Shown here piece after piece: positions 53,644-63,222 of a stretch of 64,000 nucleotides of DNA (positions are counted from its first letter, which is position 1; each line of letters starts with the position of its first letter). The notes below the pieces were generated by a model that was not told the DNA's origin, did no database searches, and saw only the letters and a list, made by a program, of their open reading frames with translations. The position numbers and the translations under genes are program-made. Source of the DNA: Acinetobacter sp. C26M (GTDB taxonomy: Bacteria > Pseudomonadota > Gammaproteobacteria > Pseudomonadales > Moraxellaceae); contig NZ_CP098478.1 in the NCBI RefSeq assembly GCF_023702675.1, positions 3,224,001 to 3,288,000 on the forward strand. Reading direction: 5' to 3'.

Positions 53644-54048
53644 TTAATTTGCTTTTGCTGTCTGTGTACTAGCCGTTTGTGCTGCCGCAGCATTCGCAGC
53701 CTGAACAGCAGTTTCACCGATTAAAGCAATCTTCGCTTTCTCTTGGCTTTGTGCTGACAATGCAGGGTTTGATGCCACAATACGGTTAATATTTGCTGAG
53801 TTTGCAGGTGCGATTGCTGCAGTTTGCAATACGATTGGGCGATTGCCTGTATCACCTAAGGTATAGCGAATGCCAGTACGCGGACTAATAACTGTAGTTA
53901 CTTCACGTTTTATTTGAGCTTCTGCAGTAGTGGTACCTTTTGCTGCCAAAACTTTATCCACAGTCGTGGTTTGTGGGGCATCATCTGCAAATGCAAAACC
54001 AGATACCGCCGCACTTGCCAAAATTAAAAGTTGTAATGGTTTTTTCAT
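53644..54048 (-). CDS. Small exported Ala-rich protein, unknown
   Basis: 134 residues from ATG 54046-54048 with GGGAAGA upstream. Signal peptide MKKPLQLLILASAAVSGFAFA cleaved before DD. The mature part has SPRTGIRYTLGDTGNRPIVL in the middle and an Ala/Thr/Gln-rich end (QAANAAAAQTASTQTAKAN). I do not recognise a family; low-complexity composition suggests a flexible periplasmic protein. It is 146 bp from secA and separated from it by a terminator. Confidence 0.65.
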   Translation of the reverse strand: MKKPLQLLILASAAVSGFAFADDAPQTTTVDKVLAAKGTTTAEAQIKREVTTVISPRTGIRYTLGDTGNRPIVLQTAAIAPANSANINRIVASNPALSAQSQEKAKIALIGETAVQAANAAAAQTASTQTAKAN

Positions 54049-54138
54049 TGTCTTCCCGCTTTTAAGGCGCACTCAATCAAGATCTATAAGTCCAATAATG
54101 AAACTACAAAGTGTGCTTGTACTCAAGTAAATTCTCGT

Positions 54139-54174
54139 AAAAAAGCAGAGACAAATGCTCTGCTTTTTTATTTT
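54139..54174 (-). terminator. Intrinsic terminator of secA
   Basis: AAAAAGCAGAG / CTCTGCTTTTT with a 7-nt loop, 20 bp after the secA stop, with runs of A and T at the ends. Confidence 0.88.
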
Positions 54175-54194
54175 AGGTTCGTCTAGGTCAAAAC

Positions 54195-56918
54195 TTAGAT
54201 TTTACCGTGACATTGCTTGTACTTTAGACCTGAACCACACGGACAAGGTGCATTACGACTTTCTGGAACTGGGAATGTATGATCAGCAATTTCTTCAGAA
54301 GCGGTTACTTCACCGGTTAGGCCATCAACATCATCATGTTCAAAAGAAAGGCGCATTGATTCAGCCTGACGTTGTTGCTGAGCTTCAAGTTCAACCAACT
54401 CTTCTGCCGTTGGTACATGAACACGAGATAAATCAGTCACCACATCTGACTTAATCACACCCAACATATTTACAAATAAGTTGAATGCTTCTTTCTTGTA
54501 TTCTTGCTCAGGATTCTTCTGTGCATAGCCACGTAAATGAATCCCTTGACGTAGATAATCCATCGCAGCCAAATGATCTTTCCAATGGCGATCAAGTGAG
54601 TTCAACATAAAGTGACGTTCAAGCATTGCTGCTGATTCATCACCCATTTGTTCACGGCGTTGACGATAACGTGCAATTACCTCATCAGTAATACGTGCAA
54701 TCAAACCTTCTTCATCTAAACGACGATCTTGGTCTAACCATTGCTGTACAGGCAGGTCAATGCCTAAATCTGTATGCAAAGCGTTTTCTAGACCGTTAAT
54801 ATCCCACTGATCGTGAACCGACTCTGGTGGAATAAAGTCCGCAATTAAGCCCTTCACCACTTCTTGATGCATTTCTTCAATGTAATCTTGTAAAGTGCTT
54901 TCAGCCAATACTTCATCACGTTGCGAGTAAATGATCTTACGTTGTTCGTTGTTAACATCGTCATACTTCAATAAGTTCTTACGAATATCAAAGTTACGTG
55001 CTTCAACTTTACGCTGTGCATTCTCGATTGAACGACTGACCATTTTGTGTTCAATGGCTTCACTTTCTTGTAAGCCCATTGCACGCATCATAGCAACCAC
55101 ACGATCACCCGCGAAGATACGCATCAAATCATCTTCAAGTGACAAATAGAAACGAGATACACCAGGGTCACCCTGACGACCAGCACGACCACGCAGCTGG
55201 TTATCAATACGACGTGATTCATGACGTTCAGAACCAATGATATGTAAACCACCAGAACTTAAAACATCTTCGTGATCTTTTTCCCACTGTGCCTGTAAAC
55301 GCGCTTCATCTTCTGGCGTTGAATTTTCAATTTTGGCAAGCTTGGCTTTCCAGTTACCACCCAGCAAAATATCCGTACCACGACCCGCCATGTTTGTCGC
55401 AATCGTCACAGCATTTGGACTACCCGCTTGAGCAATAATATCCGCTTCGCGTTCATGCTGTTTTGCGTTCAAGACTTCGTGATGAATACCCGCTTGTAAC
55501 AACTTAGAAGACAAGATTTCACTTGCTTCAATGGTCGCTGTACCAATCAAGATCGGTGCAACACCCTGCTGACGAATATTGGTAATTTCTTCGATAATCG
55601 CAGTGTATTTACCATTACGGTTTAAATAGATTAAATCGTTATGATCTTTACGAACCATTGGACGATGTGTCGGAATAATCACAACGTCTAAGCCATAAAT
55701 CTCTTTCATTTCCGCAGCTTCTGTATCGGCAGTACCGGTCATACCTGAAAGCTTTTTATATAGACGGAAATAGTTCTGGAAAGTTGTTGTTGCAAGTGTT
55801 TGGTTTTCAGGTTGAATTTCCATGTTTTCTTTGGCTTCAACCGCTTGATGCAAACCTTCTGACCAACGACGACCTGGCATTGTACGACCAGTACTTTCAT
55901 CCACAATAATGACTTCTTCTTTCTGAGTCTGTGGATTAACACCGATGATGTAGTGCACGTTCTTTTGATAGAGATAATGTGCACGAATCGCTGCAGTCAC
56001 ATGGTGAACCAAATTCAGGTTGGTTGCTGAATACAGGCTTTCACCCTCAGCCAACAAGCCCATTTCAATCAGATTTTGCTCAACTGTTTCATAACCAACT
56101 TCAGTCATTTCCACTGAACGTTGTTTCTCATCCACCCAAAAATGTCCGCCATCAGCCACTTTTTCTTCTTTCTGTGGACGAAGTGTTGGAGGAATATTAT
56201 TAATGAGCTGATAAAGATGAGATGAATCTTCACTTTGACCAGAAATGATCAATGGCGTACGCGCCTCATCAATTAAAATTGAGTCAACTTCATCAATGAT
56301 GGCATAGCTTAAACCACGCTGTTTTTTCTCTTGTAGAGAAAACACCATATTGTCGCGTAGATAGTCGAAACCGAACTCATTGTTGGTCCCGTAAGTAATA
56401 TCGGCAGTATACGCTTGTGCTTTTTCATCTGGCATTTGCATGGAGTAAATCACACCAATGCTCAAGCCTAAGAATTCAAATAGTGGACGGTTTAACTCAG
56501 CATCACGTTGCGCCAAGTAATCATTCACTGTAATCACGTGAACACCTTGACCACTTAATGCATTAAGGTAACAAGCCAAAGTACCCATCAGGGTTTTACC
56601 TTCACCTGTACGCATCTCAGCAATTTTACCTTCATGTAAGGTAATACCACCGATGAGCTGCACATCATAGTGACGCATACCCATGACACGTTTTGCAGCT
56701 TCACGACAAACAGCAAAAGCTTCTGGTAATAATTTATCTAAACTTTCACCATTATTAAAACGTTGTTTGAATTCTGGAGTTTTTGCAGAGAGGTCTGCAT
56801 CGTTAAGAGCAGATATCGTCGGTTCAAGCGCATTGATTTGTTCAACAATTTTACGCATGCGTTTGAGCTCACGCTCATTTTTTGTACCGAAGATACCTCC
56901 GATCAGACTTGCCAACAT
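54195..56918 (-). CDS. secA: SecA preprotein translocase ATPase
   Basis: 907 residues, standard length. Walker A is MRTGEGKTL (102-110), Walker B is the DEVDS motif near 210, and the second nucleotide-binding domain has [13 protein letters not shown] and [11 protein letters not shown]. The C-terminal SecB/zinc-binding tail is [15 protein letters not shown] (CXCX8CH). It drives export of unfolded precursors through SecYEG. The first ATG fits. Upstream is 347 bp of AT-rich sequence to the peroxiredoxin region. Confidence 0.98.
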   Translation of the reverse strand: MLASLIGGIFGTKNERELKRMRKIVEQINALEPTISALNDADLSAKTPEFKQRFNNGESLDKLLPEAFAVCREAAKRVMGMRHYDVQLIGGITLHEGKIAEMRTGEGKTLMGTLACYLNALSGQGVHVITVNDYLAQRDAELNRPLFEFLGLSIGVIYSMQMPDEKAQAYTADITYGTNNEFGFDYLRDNMVFSLQEKKQRGLSYAIIDEVDSILIDEARTPLIISGQSEDSSHLYQLINNIPPTLRPQKEEKVADGGHFWVDEKQRSVEMTEVGYETVEQNLIEMGLLAEGESLYSATNLNLVHHVTAAIRAHYLYQKNVHYIIGVNPQTQKEEVIIVDESTGRTMPGRRWSEGLHQAVEAKENMEIQPENQTLATTTFQNYFRLYKKLSGMTGTADTEAAEMKEIYGLDVVIIPTHRPMVRKDHNDLIYLNRNGKYTAIIEEITNIRQQGVAPILIGTATIEASEILSSKLLQAGIHHEVLNAKQHEREADIIAQAGSPNAVTIATNMAGRGTDILLGGNWKAKLAKIENSTPEDEARLQAQWEKDHEDVLSSGGLHIIGSERHESRRIDNQLRGRAGRQGDPGVSRFYLSLEDDLMRIFAGDRVVAMMRAMGLQESEAIEHKMVSRSIENAQRKVEARNFDIRKNLLKYDDVNNEQRKIIYSQRDEVLAESTLQDYIEEMHQEVVKGLIADFIPPESVHDQWDINGLENALHTDLGIDLPVQQWLDQDRRLDEEGLIARITDEVIARYRQRREQMGDESAAMLERHFMLNSLDRHWKDHLAAMDYLRQGIHLRGYAQKNPEQEYKKEAFNLFVNMLGVIKSDVVTDLSRVHVPTAEELVELEAQQQRQAESMRLSFEHDDVDGLTGEVTASEEIADHTFPVPESRNAPCPCGSGLKYKQCHGKI

Positions 56919-57283
56919 GAATAAACTCTCTAATCCTGTTTGTTATAAGGTTTGTCAATTTCAACAAACCCTAGGTCGGTTAATTTTTTCTTAGCTGTTA
57001 TTATGGAGTCAGAAATTAGAACTACAAGTGCTTTGCATTCAAACAGGCAAAAAAATCTGCGAGGCGATTCTGACGTCACATCACTAAAGATGCGTTAATG
57101 TAGCAAATTTGCATTTAACTTACATCGATTTGAATGTGAATTTCTGATCATTTTTTTAGCATCGCTACTTATGCATATCTCAAAAACTCATAATAAAATG
57201 AAAAAACAATCTTTTTATTTATAAGGAGAATACTGCATATTGAATACAGACAGAAAACATAAAGAATGTATAGAGGACTGATC
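56919..57283. other. Intergenic region between divergent secA and the peroxiredoxin gene
   Basis: 365 bp. Promoters for both genes must lie here. I see an AT-rich tract (57180-57230) and a TGACGTCA-containing palindrome at about 57071, but no box pair or operator convincing enough to name. Confidence 0.5.
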
Positions 57284-57919
57284 ATGACATTACGTTTAGG
57301 CGACATCGCCCCAAATTTCCAACAACAATCAAGCCAAGGTGATATTGATTTTTATGGCTTTTTAGGGGATAGCTGGGGGATTCTTTTTTCCCATCCAGCG
57401 GACTACACCCCGGTCTGTACCACGGAACTTGGCTATACCGCAAAGCTAAAAGATGAGTTTGATAAGCGTGGTGTGAAAGCCATTGCACTTTCTGTGGACG
57501 ATGTTGAATCACATCAAGGTTGGATTCAAGACATCAACGAAACACAGAATACTACTGTTAATTTTCCAATCATTGCCGACAAAGACCGTAAAGTTTCTGA
57601 GCTGTATGAGTTTATTCATCCAAATGCCAGTGAGACCTTAACAGTGCGTTCATTGGTAATTATTGACCCGAACAAAAAAGTTCGCTTGATTATTACCTAC
57701 CCAGCATCAACAGGTCGTAATTTTAATGAAGTACTCCGTGTAGTCGACTCACTGCAACTAACCGACAAGCATAAAGTGGCAACCCCTGCCAACTGGCAAC
57801 ATGGTGAAGATGTGGTCATTGTACCGTCCTTGAAAGATGAGGAAGAAATCAAACAACGCTTCCCGAAAGGCTACAAGGCAGTCAAACCTTATTTACGATT
57901 GACCCCACAGCCTGAGTGA
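57284..57919 (+). CDS. 1-Cys peroxiredoxin (Prx6/LsfA type)
   Basis: 211 residues from ATG 57284 with GAGG upstream. The peroxidatic site is HPADYTPVCTTELGYT, with C45; this is the only cysteine in the protein, so it is a 1-Cys enzyme. The C-terminal ~50 residues with WQHGEDVVIVPSLKDEE are typical of the Prx6 group. It reduces H2O2 and organic peroxides, needing an external reductant. It is followed by the hairpin mosaic (57920-58210). Confidence 0.93.
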   Translation: MTLRLGDIAPNFQQQSSQGDIDFYGFLGDSWGILFSHPADYTPVCTTELGYTAKLKDEFDKRGVKAIALSVDDVESHQGWIQDINETQNTTVNFPIIADKDRKVSELYEFIHPNASETLTVRSLVIIDPNKKVRLIITYPASTGRNFNEVLRVVDSLQLTDKHKVATPANWQHGEDVVIVPSLKDEEEIKQRFPKGYKAVKPYLRLTPQPE

Positions 57920-58210
57920 GGATCAAACGAGCAACGCTCGTTCCGAAACGCAAGATGAGCAGCTATGCTGTGAATTAAGGGATTGAAGCCGATTAAAGGC
58001 TTCAAGCGAAGTGCAAGACAAACGAAGTGCGTAGCAATAAAGACGAGCAACGCTCGTTCCTGAGAAGCGACTAAAGCTTCGCAAGAAGATGAACAGCTAT
58101 GCTGTGAATTAAAAGATTGAAGCCGATTAAAGGCTTCAAGCAAAGTGCAAGACAAACGAAGTGCGTAGCAATAAAGACGAGCAACGCTCGTTCCTGAAAA
58201 GATTGAAGAA
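57920..58210. repeat. Mosaic of short stem-loops with a 134-bp tandem duplication, region A
   Basis: Two 134-bp-spaced copies run from about 57955-58060 and 58089-58194. Each contains hairpins with stem TTGAAGCC and loop GATTAAA (57983-58005; 58117-58139), a CAGC-TAT-GCTG element (57960-57970; 58093-58105 as ACAGC-TAT-GCTGT), and ACGAGC-AAC-GCTCGT (58043-58057; 58177-58191). A third AAC-loop hairpin is at 57926-57942 and GAAGC-GACTAAA-GCTTC is at 58064-58080. No credible gene is present. Confidence 0.7.
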
Positions 58211-58218
58211 CAAACATC

Positions 58219-58245
58219 AAGCCTATCCATTTGATAGGCTTTTTT
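58219..58245 (+). terminator. Intrinsic terminator at the end of the hairpin mosaic
   Basis: AAGCCTATC / GATAGGCTT with a 5-nt loop and T6. It would end any transcript that reads through the mosaic from the peroxiredoxin gene. Confidence 0.88.
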
Positions 58246-58329
58246 ATGTGCAATTGAAATTTGTTTTGGTATTCCTGAATCAATAGGTTATAAGAATAAT
58301 TCGATCCGCCACACAATAAAAACAGCACC

Positions 58330-59139
58330 ATGATCTACAATATCCACCATCTGCACTGTGGAAGCTTCTGCCCTGTTTGTGCCCCTTTATTTGGACAAAA
58401 AGGCTGGAAAGCACACCTCGTTTGTCATTGCCTATTGATTGAAACTGATCGTGGTTTAGTCTTAATTGACACAGGTCTGGGGCTTCAAGATTATTTACAT
58501 ACCGAACAACGTTTAGGCCGTTTGCTCAAACAATTCGGTTCAATTGTACCGAATTTAAAATTAACTGCCATTCAACAAATACAGCAACTCGGTTTTAACC
58601 CGAGTGACGTAAAACATATTTTTGTGACCCATCTAGATTTTGACCATGCGGGTGGAATTTCTGATTTCCCAAATGCTACCGTACATCTCTTAGCTGCGGA
58701 ATTTAATGCTACCCAATCACTCACAACAAAAGGCAAACTACGCTATAAGACAGAACAATTTAAACAACATCGTCATTGGAGCTTTGCTGAACATAACAAT
58801 GGAGAGCCATGGTTCAACCTCCAAAAAGTCAAAGGATTACCTCTATTTCAAGATGAAATTCTGATGATTCCACTGATTGGGCATACCGCTGGACACTGTG
58901 GGATTGCAATTAAAAAGGCAGATGGATGGGTTCTATTCTGTGGTGATGCCTATTACACCCATTTGGAACTCAATCCGAAAAATAAACTCAGAGCCCTGGA
59001 CCTCACCGAACGATTACTCGCGGAAGAGAACCAACTGCGTTTGCAAAACCTGAAACAGTTACAATATCTAGCTCAACATGAACCAAGCATTGAGTTAATT
59101 TGTGCGCACGATCCAGTCGAATTCAATCGTTATCAGTAA
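58330..59139 (+). CDS. Metallo-beta-lactamase-fold hydrolase
   Basis: 269 residues. The metal site is THLDFDHAGG, about 98-107, where the usual HXHXDH has Asp in place of the second His; a downstream HTAGHCG and a late CAHDP give the further ligands. An early run of cysteines (HCGSFCPVCAPLFG) could be a structural site. Similar proteins include N-acyl homoserine lactonase-like enzymes, but substrate is not shown. The ATG has no clear ribosome-binding site. A lipoprotein phosphatase gene follows 5 bp later, so the two are linked. Confidence 0.85.
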   Translation: MIYNIHHLHCGSFCPVCAPLFGQKGWKAHLVCHCLLIETDRGLVLIDTGLGLQDYLHTEQRLGRLLKQFGSIVPNLKLTAIQQIQQLGFNPSDVKHIFVTHLDFDHAGGISDFPNATVHLLAAEFNATQSLTTKGKLRYKTEQFKQHRHWSFAEHNNGEPWFNLQKVKGLPLFQDEILMIPLIGHTAGHCGIAIKKADGWVLFCGDAYYTHLELNPKNKLRALDLTERLLAEENQLRLQNLKQLQYLAQHEPSIELICAHDPVEFNRYQ

Positions 59140-59144
59140 AGCAT

Positions 59145-59729
59145 ATGAAAAAAACACTCATTACCGTTGCTCTTGTTTCAACATTAACACTTGGTGGGTG
59201 CATGAAACACCCAAGTTTGGATGATGAACAACGCCCAAAAAATTGGGGAACACTCATTTCTCATACGCATAATTTTTATCAAATTAGCAATGATGTATTT
59301 CGTAGTGATCAGCCCAGCAATGAGCTCATTCCAAGCCTAAAACAATATAATATTGATACGGTCATCAATCTCAGAGCCAGAAATGAAGATGCCAAAGTTT
59401 TAAAAGATCAACCTTTTAATCTAGTGCATATTCCGATTTATACATGGGCCATCAATCGTCAAGACCTATTGCAGACCATGCAAGCGATTCAAACAGCTAA
59501 ACAAAACAATCATAAAATTTTAGTACATTGTTATCATGGCTCAGATCGTACCGGAGCAACCATTGCCATGTATCGGATTATTTTTGAAAACTGGTCGACT
59601 GAAGATGCAGTTAAAGAAATGAAACAGGGGGGCTATGGCTTCCATGTGATCTGGAAAAACATTGATCACTTATTTACGCCTGAAAATGTAAAATGGATTC
59701 AACAACAACTGTCGAATCCATCTAGTTAA
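59145..59729 (+). CDS. Lipoprotein dual-specificity/tyrosine phosphatase-like protein
   Basis: 194 residues from ATG 59145. Signal II peptide MKKTLITVALVSTLTLGGC (C19, lipobox LGGC), then a phosphatase domain with VHCYHGSDRTGATIAMYRI: the HCX5R loop has C129 and R135. The upstream ISNDVFRSDQPSNELIPSLK matches the Siw14/DSP-type start. It would act in the periplasm on phosphotyrosine or other phosphate esters. A longer frame overlaps the previous gene and lacks the signal peptide. It is co-directional and 5 bp after the hydrolase gene. Confidence 0.85.
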   Translation: MKKTLITVALVSTLTLGGCMKHPSLDDEQRPKNWGTLISHTHNFYQISNDVFRSDQPSNELIPSLKQYNIDTVINLRARNEDAKVLKDQPFNLVHIPIYTWAINRQDLLQTMQAIQTAKQNNHKILVHCYHGSDRTGATIAMYRIIFENWSTEDAVKEMKQGGYGFHVIWKNIDHLFTPENVKWIQQQLSNPSS

Positions 59730-59847
59730 AACATTGATTTTTGAGATGAAGCTCTATCTACTTAGCAGATAGAGCTTGCCTGAAATGGTCAACCAGCCTG
59801 CAAACTACGACTGTTTAAAATTGCATGATCAACAGACCGAGCTCCCC

Positions 59848-60786
59848 CTAATCTCCCGACTTGGCAAAAGCAGAACTGTTTAGCAGTACTTTCAAAATTT
59901 CAGAATCACCGCCATCACTATCCGTAACCAATAAAAAAACTTCACCATCAGGTCTCGATTCTAACCAAGTAATTCCTTCAACTTTAATCGGTAGCGTTTT
60001 TCCTTCCACATCCTGAATCAGATGACTAGACAAAGCGTTCCCATCTGGCGTGAACACTAAAATAAAACTACCCAGCACATCCCCATCGTCATAGGTATTT
60101 AAGGTTTGCTCAACCGCTGCCGTGGCAACAATTAGATTTTTATCCACAAAAAAATAGGCATCAGAAATCCCACTTGCAGCACCCTCAATCTCAGGCAAAT
60201 TGAGATTAAGCGAGTTGATAAGCGCACTTTCTAACGGTTCTCCTGCTTGAATTTTGACTAAATCAAAGACTAAAACACCATGATGGCGATTAATGTTGCC
60301 ACGTTGAAAAATGTAGAGATGACGATGATCCGAACATACAGCTTCTATATTCAGTTCAGCTCCACCCGTTAATTCGACACTGTCTTCTAAAAAGTGATAA
60401 TCGATCGCATCCAGAAAAATGCTAATTTGATTGTTAAATGGATTATAAAGTAATGCTTGTTTCCGATTTTCGGTAGAACCTGATCCCATCACCAGTAGTT
60501 GCTGTTGCCCATCCAGGCTTATGCAACTTAGTGCTTCAAAATCAGGTTTTTTTGCTTTGCTCAATGCAACAAGTGGTATTTGTTCGGACGGTTCAGATAA
60601 GGGAACTTTTTCAAAAACTGTTGCACTGACCATTTTATTGTTTCGATTAGTTTTTAATAAATAACGGACATCGTCACCAACAAAATAGAGATCTTCCCCA
60701 ACACAAGCAACACCAGAGAGTGCACTAACAACAGAATCATGCTCAAAAACAAATTGTTCTAATATTCTGATCGTTGTATTCATCAT
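59848..60786 (-). CDS. Beta-propeller-like protein of unknown function
   Basis: 312 residues, no signal peptide. Repeated beta-rich blocks such as GVACVGEDLYFVGDDVRYLL, IPLVALSKAKKPDFEALSCI, GGAELNIEAVCSDHRHLYIF and the closing VEGITWLESRPDGEVFLLVTDSDGGDSE (each in part) suggest a propeller-like fold; similar proteins are annotated as hypothetical in Acinetobacter. No catalytic site can be pointed out. It is 94 bp downstream of the SPOR-protein gene on the same strand but lacks a clear operon link. Start at MMNTTIRIL is plausible. Confidence 0.65.
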   Translation of the reverse strand: MMNTTIRILEQFVFEHDSVVSALSGVACVGEDLYFVGDDVRYLLKTNRNNKMVSATVFEKVPLSEPSEQIPLVALSKAKKPDFEALSCISLDGQQQLLVMGSGSTENRKQALLYNPFNNQISIFLDAIDYHFLEDSVELTGGAELNIEAVCSDHRHLYIFQRGNINRHHGVLVFDLVKIQAGEPLESALINSLNLNLPEIEGAASGISDAYFFVDKNLIVATAAVEQTLNTYDDGDVLGSFILVFTPDGNALSSHLIQDVEGKTLPIKVEGITWLESRPDGEVFLLVTDSDGGDSEILKVLLNSSAFAKSGD

Positions 60787-60880
60787 CTCATCAGTCCCCT
60801 ATTGTAATTTTAATGGAACACGCACAGCCCCAATAAAGCCTGTGACGTGTTCCTGATTTGATTAGAGGATGATTAGATAT

Positions 60881-61945
60881 TTATCGCTGGTCAAGCGGAA
60901 CCCAATCAATCACCCAAGCTGATTTCATATTTAAGCTTTCATCCGTTGTAATTTTCTTACGGGTTGCATCAGCTACATCGCGGTCTTTGGCTGGACCAAC
61001 CATAATACGAATCCCTTTAGACGTCGGACTAGTGGTCACTTTATAACCTTTGGCACGCAACTTAGAAACAACGGCATCTGCATTGGCTTGGTTCGCAGCT
61101 AAGGCTACTTGTACCATCCATTTTTTATCACCATTTTCCATCAGATCACGCGCTTTTTCAGCTTCGGCTTTCTTATCGGCTTCAGCTTTACGCTTTTCTT
61201 CTGCTGCTTTCTTATCCGCATCAGCTTTACGTTTATCTTCAGCGGCTTTCTTATCAGCTTCGGCTTTACGCTTATCTTCTGCTGCTTTCTTGTCAGCTTC
61301 GGCTTTACGCTTATCTTCAGCTGCTTTCTTGTCAGCTTCGGCTTTACGCTTGTCTTCTGCTGCTTTCTTATCCGCATCAGCTTTACGTTTATCTTCCGCT
61401 AACTTCTTTTCAGCATCAGACTTCTGTTGATCTGTTTTTTGCTGCTCAGCACGCTTCTTTTCATCGGCTTTACGCTTTTCTTCAGCAAGACGCTGTGCCT
61501 TGGCTTTTTCGTCTTCAACTAATTCGGGTGGAATATTATCCGAGCTTTCCTGAGCTGCAGTACGACGTGCATTAATCGCTGCATATTCTTCTGCAGCTTT
61601 ACGTGCTGCTGCTGCTTCGGCCTGTTGCTGCATCTTTAAGAATTCAGCTGCACGTGCTTCTTGTTCAGCCACTGCTTTTTCACGTGATCGACGCTGTTCT
61701 TCCAGTAAACGCTTTTCTGTTTCCACATCGACAGCCAATGGTTGTAATGACACCATTTCGCTGTCTTGAGCTGGCTGTGCCGTTTTCGGTTTAGACTCAG
61801 TTTTGGGAATCGGATGAGTAACTGGAGCTTGCGTGTGATCTTGCTCAATTTCATCATTGCCCTTTAACAGCAATGCAGCTAATAAAACACCACCACCGAG
61901 TAGAACAACGCCGCCCATCCAACGTTGTTTGTTATTCATCGACAT
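60881..61945 (-). CDS. SPOR-domain protein, DedD/FtsN-like, with a 13-residue tandem repeat
   Basis: 354 residues. One membrane helix (~10-28) in WMGGVVLLGGGVLLAALLL, a long charged linker, and a C-terminal SPOR domain with WMVQVALAANQANADAVV and RIMVGPAKDRD. SPOR domains bind denuded septal peptidoglycan. The linker contains about six copies of the 13-residue unit DKRKAEADKKAAE (39-bp repeats, about 61165-61410), giving a charged coiled coil. It overlaps the folC stop by up to 10 bp. In E. coli dedD also follows folC, so DedD is the likely equivalent. Met1 and Met3 are both possible starts. Confidence 0.85.
   Translation of the reverse strand: MSMNNKQRWMGGVVLLGGGVLLAALLLKGNDEIEQDHTQAPVTHPIPKTESKPKTAQPAQDSEMVSLQPLAVDVETEKRLLEEQRRSREKAVAEQEARAAEFLKMQQQAEAAAARKAAEEYAAINARRTAAQESSDNIPPELVEDEKAKAQRLAEEKRKADEKKRAEQQKTDQQKSDAEKKLAEDKRKADADKKAAEDKRKAEADKKAAEDKRKAEADKKAAEDKRKAEADKKAAEDKRKADADKKAAEEKRKAEADKKAEAEKARDLMENGDKKWMVQVALAANQANADAVVSKLRAKGYKVTTSPTSKGIRIMVGPAKDRDVADATRKKITTDESLNMKSAWVIDWVPLDQR
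61165..61410. repeat. 39-bp tandem repeat array within the SPOR-protein gene
   Basis: About six copies of a 39-bp unit encode the 13-residue repeat with only a few third-base changes. Near identity at DNA level suggests recent expansion; copy number probably varies among strains. The opposite strand is open by chance because of the repeat. Confidence 0.8.
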
Positions 61946-63222
61946 TCTTCTAAATACTCCCAGACCGCTTCTAAAGTATGAAACGAACCACAGACTAAAA
62001 TCAGCTGATTGTTATTACTTTGTTTCAGCACAGTTTCAAACGCTTGCTGGATACTGCCGAACTCGTATACCTGTTGCCCTTGCAATGCATCATGTATCTG
62101 TTGCACTGGTGCGGCTCTAGGCACATCTAAATTAGCAATAAACCAATCTTTTACTGTTGTTTTTAGTAAATCAGTGACCGATGGAATGTCTTTATCGGCC
62201 AGCATTGAAAATACTGCAACAACATCTGTGTACTGTTTATTGTATTTTAAGAATTTTCGCAACTGCTTCAATAAAAATTCGACGCCATGCGCATTATGCC
62301 CAGCATCAAAAATCACGGTTTTATCTTGGATTTGTCGTATTTCAAAACGACCTTGTAAACGTGCTTGTTGGATACCTGTTGCAATCGCTGCTTGCGAAAC
62401 CTCAATACCACTCGCCAATACAGCGGCAACTGCGGTAGAAATATTGTCGAGTGCTAGCTGTCCAACAGGAAGCTGTAAGGTTGTGCCAGAAGAAGCAAAT
62501 GACCAAGTTTGGCCATCATCATTGAACTGGTAAAAATAATCCCGATTCAAGGCATATAGCTGCGCTTGGGTTTCAACCACTTTATCTTGAATGGCTTGCG
62601 GCAATTGTTGCTGACCAGCAAACACTACTGGAATATTCGGACGAATAATCCCTGCTTTTTCAAATGCGATTTTTTCTACGGTGTCACCGAGCCAATCTAT
62701 ATGATCTAAACCAATATTGGTAATCACAGCAATATCAGGATCAATCACATTGACCACATCAAGACGACCGCCTAGACCGACTTCAAGTACCCAAACATCA
62801 CATTGTTGTTGTTTAAAAATCAAAAAAGCAGCCAATGTGGTTGCTTCAAAAAAAGACAAACTCAAACCACATTCACGTCGGGCTTGATCCACCAAAACAA
62901 AAGCATCAACCAGACTTTGATCATCAACCTCCGTACCTGCCAATTTAACGCGTTCATTAAAACGATAAATATGCGGTGATTGATACAGACCAACCTTATA
63001 GCCTTGCGCATTTAAAATCGCAGCCAAAGTTGTGGTGGTTGAACCTTTACCATTGGTTCCAGCGACAGTAAATACCTTCGCTTGAGGTCGCATCACATCC
63101 AGTTTTTCAGCAACAGGAATGACACGTTCTAAACCTAAATCAATGCCTGTAACATGAACATGGCCCCAATAATCGAGCCATGTTGTTAGTGTATCTGTTG
63201 AATGTGGTGCAAGTGGTTTCAA
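61936..63222 (-). CDS. folC: FolC, dihydrofolate/folylpolyglutamate synthase
   Basis: 428 residues. The P-loop is AGTNGKGSTTTTLAAIL (~53-69); later blocks are VLEVGLGGRLDVVN and DAGHNAHGVEFL, all typical of FolC. It adds glutamate to dihydropteroate and to folates. The start is TTG at 63220-63222, overlapping the accD stop as TTGA; an in-frame TAA a few codons upstream rules out an earlier start. This TTG start implies coupling to accD. Confidence 0.95.
   Translation of the reverse strand: MKPLAPHSTDTLTTWLDYWGHVHVTGIDLGLERVIPVAEKLDVMRPQAKVFTVAGTNGKGSTTTTLAAILNAQGYKVGLYQSPHIYRFNERVKLAGTEVDDQSLVDAFVLVDQARRECGLSLSFFEATTLAAFLIFKQQQCDVWVLEVGLGGRLDVVNVIDPDIAVITNIGLDHIDWLGDTVEKIAFEKAGIIRPNIPVVFAGQQQLPQAIQDKVVETQAQLYALNRDYFYQFNDDGQTWSFASSGTTLQLPVGQLALDNISTAVAAVLASGIEVSQAAIATGIQQARLQGRFEIRQIQDKTVIFDAGHNAHGVEFLLKQLRKFLKYNKQYTDVVAVFSMLADKDIPSVTDLLKTTVKDWFIANLDVPRAAPVQQIHDALQGQQVYEFGSIQQAFETVLKQSNNNQLILVCGSFHTLEAVWEYLEECR

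Noticed and set aside
57920..58210. CRISPR array
   Set aside because: The repeats are internal palindromes with a 134-bp period and no spacer pattern; no cas genes in the window.
57889..58331. Two overlapping minus-strand ORFs with repeated LVFIATHFVCLAL
   Set aside because: They result from the 134-bp duplication in the hairpin mosaic and lack start signals.
61050..61430. Long plus-strand frames rich in Ser/Ala/Phe opposite the SPOR-protein gene
   Set aside because: They exist only because the 39-bp repeat is open in several frames; no ribosome-binding site and no homology.
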